NCBI GenBank assembly: GCA_900542185.1 | Contig: UQMZ01000035.1 | Coordinates: 1 to 41,820, forward strand | Direction of reading: 5' to 3' | Source: an uncultured Bacteroidales bacterium | GTDB lineage: Bacteria > Bacteroidota > Bacteroidia > Bacteroidales > Muribaculaceae | DNA: 41,820 nucleotides | In this document: positions 15,427 through 21,850 of the stretch, in pieces | Layout: the number at the start of each line of letters is the position of its first letter | How positions within the stretch are numbered: the stretch's first letter is position 1 | Position numbers and translations under genes: made by a program | The notes under the pieces: generated by a model | What the model was told of the DNA's origin: nothing | Databases searched by the model: none | Seen by the model: the letters and a program-made list of their open reading frames with translations, nothing else

Positions 15427-16827
15427 TTATTTGAACAGGAACACCTCAAGTATATACACGCCTGCACCGCAAAGATAGCCGAGCAATGCGGGAATAGAAA
15501 AGTGTTTCAGATACCATCCGAAGCTGATCTTCTCCAGACCCATCGCGATCACGCCGGCAGCCGATCCGATAATCAGCATCGATCCGCCCACTCCGGCGCA
15601 GTAGCTCAGGAACTCCCAGAACACGCCGTCCTGCACGAACTGCGCGGCATAACCCACCGACGCCGCATCGGTGACGGGATACATGCCCATCACGCCGGCC
15701 ACCAGGGGAACGTTATCGAACACCGAACTCATTATGCCCAGCACGACGTTGATGATATAGATGTTGTGTATGGCCTTGTCGAGCCATGCGGCCGTAGCGG
15801 CCAGGATACCCGACGCATCCAGAACGTCCACAGCCATCAGAATGCCGAGGAAGAACAGTATCGAGGGGAAGTCTATTCTCTTGATGACCATCTGCAGACG
15901 GTGCTGACGCGCGCCCTTGTAGTGCGGGCGCCGGTTATAGAATATTTCTGTATATATCCACAGAATTCCGAGCACCAACAGCATTCCGACGAAGGGCGGC
16001 ATGTGTGTGGCAGTCTTGAACACAGGCACCATCACCAGGCCGGTGACGCCGAGTATCAGCATGGTCAGCTTCTCGCGGTGAGTGAATTCCTTGTGATCCT
16101 GCGTCTCGGTGACGTGCACAGTGCCGAGCTCCCCCCTCAGCGAACGTCTCACCCACAACGCCGGTACCACGCAGGCCACGATCGAGGGAAGCGTGACGTA
16201 GGCCACTAATGCGCCGGCGGTGACATTGCCTTTCACCCAGAGCATGATGGTTGTGACATCGCCGATTGGCGACCATGCGCCGCCGCAGTTGGCCGCTATC
16301 ACGATGAGTCCGGCGTACAACAGCTGGTCGCTGCGCTTGTCCACAAGCTTGCGCAACAGCATGATCATCACGATGGTGGTGGTCATGTTGTCCAGAACGG
16401 CACTGAACAGGAACGCCGTCACTAAAAGGATCCACATCAGTTTCCCCTTGCTGCGTGTCTTGATATGGTCGGTAATGATGGAGAAGCCCCCGTGGACGTC
16501 CACCAGTTCCACGATGGTCATGGCGCCAATCAGGAAGAACAGGGTCTGGGTGATGTCGCCTAATGCCTCTACAATCTTGACATCCAGCACATAGTTCAAC
16601 GCCTGGGAATGCAGACTCTCGCCCTGCAGGCCCGGCGTCTGGGCTATGTAGGCCGCAAGTTTATCGGGTTCCACCTGCGGGACTATCCGGTCGGCGCAAA
16701 GCGCGTAGATTACCCACAGCAGCATGCCCAGCACAAGTGCGATCGCCGTCTTGTCGACGCGCAGAGGATGCTCCAGGGCTATCGCGAGATAGCCTACGAA
16801 AAACATTACTATCAACGTGGTGATCAT
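15427..16827 (-). CDS. nhaD: Sodium:proton antiporter NhaD
   Basis: 466 residues with about a dozen hydrophobic segments. NhaD antiporters expel Na+ (or Li+) in exchange for protons at the inner membrane and belong to the ion transporter superfamily. Signatures include FFLIGAMTIVELVDVHGGF, LFSAVLDNMTTTIVMIMLLRKL, VIAANCGGAWSPIGDVTTIMLW and VFDNVPLVAGVMGMYP; the polar residues in these segments line the transport path. Membrane segments cover most of the length, with one longer hydrophilic loop near residues 230-250 (RGELGTVHVTETQDHKEFTHREK). It stands alone in function among its neighbours. An AT-rich repeat spacer precedes it, and its stop codon lies four bases before the ATG copy of the tsaE duplication. 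Confidence 0.93.
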   Translation of the reverse strand: MITTLIVMFFVGYLAIALEHPLRVDKTAIALVLGMLLWVIYALCADRIVPQVEPDKLAAYIAQTPGLQGESLHSQALNYVLDVKIVEALGDITQTLFFLIGAMTIVELVDVHGGFSIITDHIKTRSKGKLMWILLVTAFLFSAVLDNMTTTIVMIMLLRKLVDKRSDQLLYAGLIVIAANCGGAWSPIGDVTTIMLWVKGNVTAGALVAYVTLPSIVACVVPALWVRRSLRGELGTVHVTETQDHKEFTHREKLTMLILGVTGLVMVPVFKTATHMPPFVGMLLVLGILWIYTEIFYNRRPHYKGARQHRLQMVIKRIDFPSILFFLGILMAVDVLDASGILAATAAWLDKAIHNIYIINVVLGIMSSVFDNVPLVAGVMGMYPVTDAASVGYAAQFVQDGVFWEFLSYCAGVGGSMLIIGSAAGVIAMGLEKISFGWYLKHFSIPALLGYLCGAGVYILEVFLFK

Positions 16828-16922
16828 GGCATTTTTTTGAATTAGTAATTTAATTAGTAATTAGTAATTAATCGCTATGCAACGCAAATTACTCATTAGC
16901 TAATTGCTCATTGCTAATTGGT
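16828..16922. repeat. AT-rich spacer with ATTAGTAATT and CTAATTG repeats
   Basis: 95 bases between the transglycosylase stop and the nhaD start. It contains repeated AATTAGTAATT units (about 16840-16872), then a direct repeat of the form CTCATT(A)GCTAATTG in two adjacent copies before 16922. No promoter box of the TAnnTTTG type is evident. Confidence 0.6.
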
Positions 16923-18587
16923 TTAGCGTCTTCTCTTCTTTTTCTTAGATTTTTTGGATGTACCCTTTGATTTGCTCTTGCTTTTGCTCTTGGATGAGGA
17001 GACACTGCCTTTTCCAGGCAGGTTCAGCTTGTCGCCGGGCTGCAACTGGTCGCCGCTTCCTGTTATGCCGTTGGCCTTCTTCAATGCCGCCACGGTGGTG
17101 CCGTACTTCTTGGCTATGTTCGACAGGTTGTCGCCGCTCCTGACGGTATGCGATTTAGGAGCCACAGGCTGCGCTTTCTTCTTTTTGGCGGTTGTCTTGC
17201 TACTCTTGGCCGCGGACTGTCTGCCCTGCGTGGCGGAAGCCTCGTAAGTGCCCTTGGTCTGACGACGGGCTGACTGGCGTGCCGCACGGTAGTCGTTTGC
17301 TGCATCGGCCTGCGCATCGGTGTCGCCGGTGTCGAGATGCTGTTGCTGCGAGCCGCGACGGTCACGTGTCACGGCCACTTCCTCGGTCTTGCGCGGCGCG
17401 GGCAGATCCTTGGCCTGGTCATGCTCCTCGTTGGCCAGTTCCTCGGCATCTTCCTGCGCTATGACGGCTGCAAGCTGGGCGTCGGGTTCCGAACCCGGCT
17501 CGGCCACGACGCGGCGGGCGTATTTGTCGGCGTCATAGTCACGTATCTCCTCCTCGCTCATCAGGTATGCCTGCACCTGGCGCGACGGTAGTATCAGCGT
17601 GTAACTGCGCTCGTTGTTGCCGGGGATAATGTCGGCGCGGAACTGCGGGTTCAGCACACGCAGCTCCTCCACCGGGATGTCGAGCACGTGCGAGATCTGG
17701 TCGAAATGTATGCGTTCGGCCACATGCACTGTGTCCATCACCAGCGGCTTGGTGGGAAGCACCGGACCGATGTTGTGCTTGTCGTAATAGTTCATCACAT
17801 AGTTGGCGGCGATGAACATGGGCACGTATCCGCGCGTCTCGGGGCTGAGGTAATAGTAAATGGACCAGTAGTCCTGGGTATCGGGGGTGCCTCCTGCGCG
17901 GCGCAGCGCCTTGTTGACGGCACCGGGACCGCAGTTGTAGGCGGCGATGGCCAGCGACCAGTCGCCGTAGCTGTTGTACAGGTCCTTGAGGTATTTGGCG
18001 GCCTTTTCCGACGATTTGTACGGGTCGCGGCGTTCGTCCACCATGCTGTTCACCTCCAGACCGAGTCCCTTGCCGGTTCCGACCATGAACTGCCACAGGC
18101 CGGCGGCGCCATGCTTGCTGGTGGCATTCGGGTCCAGGGCCGACTCTATCACGGGCAGATACTTAAGCTCGAGAGGCAGTCCCTCGGCCTCCAGCGCCTG
18201 CTCGAAGATGGGCATATAATATAATGACAGACCCAACAGGGCGGCCACCTGGTCGCGTCCGCGACGGGTGTAACGCTCTATATAGCTGCGCACTATCGAG
18301 TTATAGGGCATATCAATGACCGTAGGCAGCTTCGACAGGCGGTCGCGCAGCACGGCATCGCTCACCTCCACGTCGCCCTTGCGGCGATAGCTGTCGTCGG
18401 TGGCGGTATAATTCTGCATGTACCATCCCTCCAGCATACGCTGCGTGTCGGCCTCGTAGCTCTTGGGATACACTATGTGCGAGTCGGTTATCTCGGTGCG
18501 AAGGCTGTTGACGTTGCGGTTCTTCTGCGCCATCGACGGCATGACGCCAAGCAACGCGGCCATAAGTATGATTGACTTTCTGCTCAT
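16923..18587 (-). CDS. LysM-containing membrane-bound lytic transglycosylase (MltD-like)
   Basis: 554 residues. Lytic transglycosylases cleave the MurNAc-GlcNAc bond of peptidoglycan with formation of 1,6-anhydro-MurNAc. The signal peptide ends near residue 20 (MPSMA/Q). The goose-lysozyme-like SLT domain spans about 135-235, with catalytic Glu148 in LPVIESALDPNATS, followed by GAAGLWQFM and AIAAYNCGPG. A degenerate LysM-like stretch lies near 295-345. One clear LysM lies near 460-505 (HTVRSGDNLSNIAKKYGTT). Between them is a long charged, Ala/Gln-rich, probably disordered linker. The last 30 residues are strikingly basic (KSKSKSKSKG ... KKSKKKKRRR). The gene is the last of the parA-parB-DUF5683 cluster, 15 bases after DUF5683. 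Confidence 0.93.
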   Translation of the reverse strand: MSRKSIILMAALLGVMPSMAQKNRNVNSLRTEITDSHIVYPKSYEADTQRMLEGWYMQNYTATDDSYRRKGDVEVSDAVLRDRLSKLPTVIDMPYNSIVRSYIERYTRRGRDQVAALLGLSLYYMPIFEQALEAEGLPLELKYLPVIESALDPNATSKHGAAGLWQFMVGTGKGLGLEVNSMVDERRDPYKSSEKAAKYLKDLYNSYGDWSLAIAAYNCGPGAVNKALRRAGGTPDTQDYWSIYYYLSPETRGYVPMFIAANYVMNYYDKHNIGPVLPTKPLVMDTVHVAERIHFDQISHVLDIPVEELRVLNPQFRADIIPGNNERSYTLILPSRQVQAYLMSEEEIRDYDADKYARRVVAEPGSEPDAQLAAVIAQEDAEELANEEHDQAKDLPAPRKTEEVAVTRDRRGSQQQHLDTGDTDAQADAANDYRAARQSARRQTKGTYEASATQGRQSAAKSSKTTAKKKKAQPVAPKSHTVRSGDNLSNIAKKYGTTVAALKKANGITGSGDQLQPGDKLNLPGKGSVSSSKSKSKSKSKGTSKKSKKKKRRR

Positions 18588-18602
18588 GTTCGTTGTTAAT
18601 GC

Positions 18603-19436
18603 TTAAAAGGTTAACGTCCACTGCAGTCCGAGGCTGGTACGTTTCCAGCTCTGGTTCTGCGGGGTGATCACGGCCGGGGCCAGGTCGAGGCTCAGGTCGG
18701 GCGACACGTCGAAGTGTGCCATCTGCGCGTCGACGTAGGCGTCGACCATACATACCAGGTACAATGCCACCAGACAGATGACGCACAGGTCGCGGTAGCG
18801 CCGGTACTGGTCCTTGCGGTATTTGAAGGTCCTTTCCAACCACGCCTTGTCCAGGTCGGACTCGTTGACCGTGGGCGGAAAGAAGTTCATGTAACTTTTG
18901 GTGTTAGGGTCGGAATCCATCAGATCCCGGTAGCCCTGCATATAGTCGTTGTATTGGTTGCCGTTCCAGCTGGTGGCATAACCGAGGCCCATGAAACCTC
19001 CCACCACGATGGGGAGCTTCCAGTAGCGACGGTTGTATATCTGTCCCAGGCCGGGGAACAGCGCCGACATCCACACGGCGCGCGTAGGATCGGGATTGAA
19101 GGGACGGCGTCCCTTCTCGTCGAACGAGTATCCATCGGCCGTAACCACTGTGGGCGGTATGCTGTCGGCTTCTGCCGTATTCAGCGAATCGGTCGCAAGC
19201 GTCTCCCTGTCATCGGGCAACACGCGCAGGTCGAGGTCCACGTCCACGTTTACGGTGGAATCGGAGCCAAGCGGCTCGCGGTCGCGTATCACAGGCTTGC
19301 GGTCACGGGCCACAGTCACCGGCTGGCGGTCCTGCAGCACGGTCTGTGCGAACCCCGGCGGTATCACGAACAATATCGCCAGGGCCACTGTCAGTGCCTT
19401 CTCCATCCGAGTCAACCGTATGCCCATTCCTGTCAC
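18603..19436 (-). CDS. DUF5683 family membrane protein
   Basis: 277 residues from a GTG start whose first bases overlap the parB stop (GTGA); an ATG three codons in (MGIRLTR) is the alternative. A signal/anchor segment follows (ALTVALAILFVIPPGFA). Residues ~30-90 are hydrophilic, and the DUF5683 core covers about 110-210: PTRAVWMSALFPGLGQIYNRRYWKLPIVVGGFM, then an NGNQYNDYMQGYRDLMD stretch and a further membrane segment (DLCVICLVALYLVCMVDAYVDAQM). Function is unknown. The family commonly sits beside parAB and a lytic transglycosylase in Bacteroidales, which hints at a link between chromosome partition and cell-wall growth (inference). Confidence 0.88.
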   Translation of the reverse strand: MTGMGIRLTRMEKALTVALAILFVIPPGFAQTVLQDRQPVTVARDRKPVIRDREPLGSDSTVNVDVDLDLRVLPDDRETLATDSLNTAEADSIPPTVVTADGYSFDEKGRRPFNPDPTRAVWMSALFPGLGQIYNRRYWKLPIVVGGFMGLGYATSWNGNQYNDYMQGYRDLMDSDPNTKSYMNFFPPTVNESDLDKAWLERTFKYRKDQYRRYRDLCVICLVALYLVCMVDAYVDAQMAHFDVSPDLSLDLAPAVITPQNQSWKRTSLGLQWTLTF

Positions 19437-20332
19437 TTCACGCTGTCGAACGCCTTGATCAGCCGGTGCAGATCGTCGTCGTTGCCGAATTTGAACGTAA
19501 TTGTGCCGTTGCCCTTGGCGTTGCGGCTGAATTTCACCGGTGCCGAGAAGCGCGTGCTCAGGCTCTTCACAAGTTCGTCGTATGTCTCGCTGTCACTGTT
19601 CTTTTCCTGCGGAACCTGCGGCTCGTTGAGTTTCTTGACCAGAGCCTCGACGGCACGCACGGAGAGTCCCTCCTTCACGATGCGCTTGTACAGCTTTAGC
19701 TGCATCTTGGTGTTGTCCAGGCCGAGCAGGGCGCGTGCGTGACCCATCTCGATGTTGTGGTCGCGCAGGCCGAGCTGTATCTCGGCCGGCAGACGCAACA
19801 GGCGCAGATGGTTGGCAATTGTGGCGCGTTTCTTACCCAGGCGCTCCGACAGGCGTTCCTGGGTCAGCGAATAGCTGTCTATCAGTTTCTTGAAGCCCAA
19901 TGCCACCTCGATGGCGTTCAGGTCCTGGCGCTGGATGTTCTCGATCAGCGCCATCTCCGTCATTTCGGAGTCGGAGGCGGTGCGCACGTATGCGGGCACG
20001 GTGACGAGTCCGGCCCTGGTGGCGGCGCGCCAGCGGCGTTCGCCGGCTATGATCTGATAGCGGCCTCCGGGCACCGAGCGCAGCGTCAGCGGCTGCACTA
20101 TGCCAAGCTCGCGGATGCTGGCCGCAAGTTCCTCGAGGGCCTCCGGGTCGAACGTGCGGCGCGGCTGCTCGGGATTAGGCTCTATCAGGTTCAGTTCTAT
20201 TTCGGATATTGCCGATGCGCCTCCGGTCTGCACCTCGGGCACCGGAGCCGACGCAAACAGCGCGTCGAGTCCGCGACCCAACGCACGCTTCGTTCCGGCT
20301 GTCTTCTTATTCTGATCCATTGTCATGGTCAT
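19433..20332 (-). CDS. parB: Chromosome-partitioning protein ParB
   Basis: 299 residues, normal length for a chromosomal ParB. It binds parS sites and spreads as a CTP-dependent DNA clamp, and it stimulates the ParA ATPase. Visible features: the N-terminal ParA-activating motif GRGLDALFAS, the ParB/Srx domain with PNPEQPRRTFDPEALEELAAS, the CTP-binding GERRWRA motif, ENIQRQDLNAIE, a helix-turn-helix (LSERLGKKRATIANHLRLLRLP) and a C-terminal dimerisation segment (GTITFKFGNDDDLHRLIKAF). The first ATG overlaps the parA stop (ATGA); methionines at residues 3 and 5 are alternative starts. No parS-like palindrome was recognised nearby. Confidence 0.96.
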   Translation of the reverse strand: MTMTMDQNKKTAGTKRALGRGLDALFASAPVPEVQTGGASAISEIELNLIEPNPEQPRRTFDPEALEELAASIRELGIVQPLTLRSVPGGRYQIIAGERRWRAATRAGLVTVPAYVRTASDSEMTEMALIENIQRQDLNAIEVALGFKKLIDSYSLTQERLSERLGKKRATIANHLRLLRLPAEIQLGLRDHNIEMGHARALLGLDNTKMQLKLYKRIVKEGLSVRAVEALVKKLNEPQVPQEKNSDSETYDELVKSLSTRFSAPVKFSRNAKGNGTITFKFGNDDDLHRLIKAFDSVK

Positions 20333-21111
20333 GCTTTCTTCTTGCGTTTACGCTCGCGTGTCTGCAGCTCGCGGGCCAGCTGGCCGTAGGCTATGGCGCC
20401 ACGGCTGTCGGGATCGTACAGCATCACGGGCAGACCGTGGCTCGGACTCTCGCTCAGCTTGATGTTACGCGGTATCACCGTAGTGAACACCATGTCGCCG
20501 AAGTGTCCCTTCAGTTCCTCGAATATCTGGTTGGCCAGCCTCAGGCGGGCGTCGTACATCGTCAGAAGGAAGCCTTCGATCTCAAGAGTGGGCTTCAGAC
20601 GCGACTTGATGATACGTATAGTATTGAGCAACTGCGCGATACCCTCAAGGGCGAAGTATTCGGCCTGTACCGGAATCAGTACGGAGTCGGCGGCGGTCAG
20701 TGCGTTGACGGTGATGATGCCCAACGACGGCGAGCAGTCTATCAGGATGTAGTCGTAGTTGTCCTTGACCGGTTCGAGCACGCCGGAAAGCGTACGCTCG
20801 CGGTCGGCGCGGCTCATCAGCTCCACCTCGGCGCCCACAAGTCCGATACGCGAACATATTATGTCCAGGCCCTTGACCTGAGTATGCATTATGGCCTCGG
20901 CCGCAGGATATCCTTCGATCAGGCACTCGTATACAGTGGCGTCGGAATCCTCGGGTTCCATGCCTAAACCGGATGTGGCGTTGGCCTGCGGATCGGCGTC
21001 CACAAGCAATACCTTGCGGCCTCCCGCTGCAAGACATGCCCCCAGATTGAACGACGTCGTGGTCTTGCCTACGCCTCCCTTCTGGTTCGCTATCGCTATG
21101 ATTTTTCCCAT
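20329..21111 (-). CDS. parA: Chromosome-partitioning ATPase ParA (Soj)
   Basis: 260 residues. ParA is a deviant-Walker ATPase that dimerises on DNA with ATP and drives segregation of ParB-parS complexes. The Walker A motif KGGVGKTTTSFN is at residues 11-22. Switch I is VDADPQANATSGLG, and Walker B is ILIDCSPSLG. There is no N-terminal helix-turn-helix, so it is the short chromosomal (Soj) type rather than a plasmid P1-type protein. The gene heads the cluster, about 110 bases downstream of a candidate promoter box; its leader contains the inverted repeat 21137-21194. Confidence 0.96.
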   Translation of the reverse strand: MGKIIAIANQKGGVGKTTTSFNLGACLAAGGRKVLLVDADPQANATSGLGMEPEDSDATVYECLIEGYPAAEAIMHTQVKGLDIICSRIGLVGAEVELMSRADRERTLSGVLEPVKDNYDYILIDCSPSLGIITVNALTAADSVLIPVQAEYFALEGIAQLLNTIRIIKSRLKPTLEIEGFLLTMYDARLRLANQIFEELKGHFGDMVFTTVIPRNIKLSESPSHGLPVMLYDPDSRGAIAYGQLARELQTRERKRKKKA

Positions 21112-21136
21112 AGACGTTCTGCTCTTTCTGTTCTAC

Positions 21137-21194
21137 TTTCGCAAGCTCAAGTTGATATTCATCCACTGTTGAGCAAGCTGAAAAACTTGCGAAA
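21137..21194. repeat. Inverted repeat in the parA leader
   Basis: TTTCGCAAG (21137-21145) and CTTGCGAAA (21186-21194) are perfect inverted 9-mers separated by 40 bases, between the candidate parA promoter box and its ATG. It could be an operator or leader hairpin; nothing more can be shown. Confidence 0.4.
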
Positions 21195-21218
21195 CTTAAG
21201 CTATACCTATTTAAATAT

Positions 21219-21227
21219 GCAAATTTA
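21219..21227 (-). promoter_or_regulatory. Candidate -7 box for parA
   Basis: On the minus strand TAAATTTGC matches the -7 consensus TAnnTTTGC. No TTTG is found at the usual spacing upstream. It would give a leader of roughly 100 bases. Confidence 0.4.
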
Positions 21228-21301
21228 CGAATTTATTCCCACATTCCCATACCGATTACTGCAAAATTTCCTTATTTCACGATTTTCAGCACTGGACAGC
21301 C

Positions 21302-21338
21302 AAAAAAAATTAGAGTCAGTCTTCTCACGAGGACTGAC
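21302..21338 (-). terminator. Possible leftward terminator
   Basis: On the minus strand GTCAGTC and GACTGAC pair around a 10-base loop and are followed after a few bases by a run of eight T. It has the shape of an intrinsic terminator but follows no confirmed gene, only the possible remnant at 21403-21552. Confidence 0.4.
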
Positions 21339-21402
21339 CCAATTCCGGCTTGGCTTGTCGCCGCGCAGACGATAGAAATTACTAATGTATATAACCCAAA
21401 AT

Positions 21403-21552
21403 TTAGACAATATCCATAATCAATGCGTAATGCGCGATGTATTTCAGGCCGACCCGGCACTGCCACTGGAGAGGCGACATTCCTGTCACCTGCAAACCGG
21501 CAATGCCTGCAATGTCTTTCGTAAACTTGATGTCCTGGAGATTACTGTTGCA
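21403..21552 (-). pseudogene. Possible gene fragment (AraC-like C-terminal end?)
   Basis: An open stretch of 49 codons ending at TAA (21403-21405) and bounded upstream by TGA. It includes IKFTKDIAGIAGLQVTGMSP and then LQWQCRVGLKYIAHYAL. The run VTGMSPLQW resembles the second helix-turn-helix of AraC-type regulators, where a ...K..TGMSP..YR pattern is common. No start or first helix-turn-helix is present. It may be a decayed remnant or chance; a terminator-like hairpin lies just downstream. Confidence 0.2.
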
Positions 21553-21607
21553 TCAGTCATTTTCTCCGTTCCGACGCTTTATTGTTCTTTAGTGGATTAA
21601 TAACGCC

Positions 21608-21639
21608 GCACCCCGGAACAATATTTTATTCCGGGGTGC
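21608..21639. other. Strong 11-bp hairpin
   Basis: GCACCCCGGAA (21608-21618) and TTCCGGGGTGC (21629-21639) are perfectly complementary around an AT-only 10-base loop apart from one C. Neither side has a T-run, so it is not a classical terminator. It lies 25 bases after the stop of the possible small ORF on the minus strand and about 210 bases before relA on the plus strand. Confidence 0.75.
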
Positions 21640-21663
21640 AAAATAATGTTAAAGATTTGCGGC

Positions 21664-21792
21664 CTATAATGTTAACGCCGCGGCAATGAAACCCTCGGCC
21701 GCCACCATTATACCGTGGCCCTGTATCTTCCTTAGTGTCTTTTCTACTATTATAACCCCGCTGACACCCTTAAAGTTCGATTGTCTTCGCAT
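21664..21792 (-). CDS. Possible 42-residue small protein
   Basis: ATG 21792 to TAG 21664 encodes 42 residues: MRRQSNFKGVSGVIIVEKTL and then RKIQGHGIMVAAEGFIAAALTL. The composition is protein-like: a basic N-terminus, a central amphipathic part (IIVEKTLRKI) and a hydrophobic Ala-rich end. The last third uses GC-rich third positions like the surrounding genes, while the DNA upstream of the ATG is AT-rich. I do not recognise a family. A stable hairpin lies 25 bases after the stop. It could equally be a chance frame in the relA leader region. Confidence 0.3.
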   Translation of the reverse strand: MRRQSNFKGVSGVIIVEKTLRKIQGHGIMVAAEGFIAAALTL

Positions 21793-21850
21793 GCATTTTT
21801 ACCTGCATTTTTATTTGGGAGTTTAAGAATTGTTGATTAATTTTGTGATT

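Larger units (their letters stand above)
21112..21850. other. Long parA/relA divergent intergenic region
   Basis: 739 bases between divergent genes, in which no long gene is convincing. From left to right it holds the parA leader with an inverted repeat (21137-21194), a parA -7 box (21219), a terminator-like hairpin pointing left (21302-21338), an open minus-strand stretch that may be a gene remnant (21403-21552), a perfect 11-bp hairpin (21608-21639) and a possible 42-codon ORF (21664-21792). The decamer TTAACATTAT occurs twice on the minus strand between 21645 and 21680. Confidence 0.6.

Noticed and set aside
20300..21300. A parS centromere site beside parAB
   Set aside because: No sequence close to TGTTTCACGTGAAACA was found here, nor anywhere I looked in the window. 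The inverted repeat in the parA leader (TTTCGCAAG/CTTGCGAAA) has the wrong layout.
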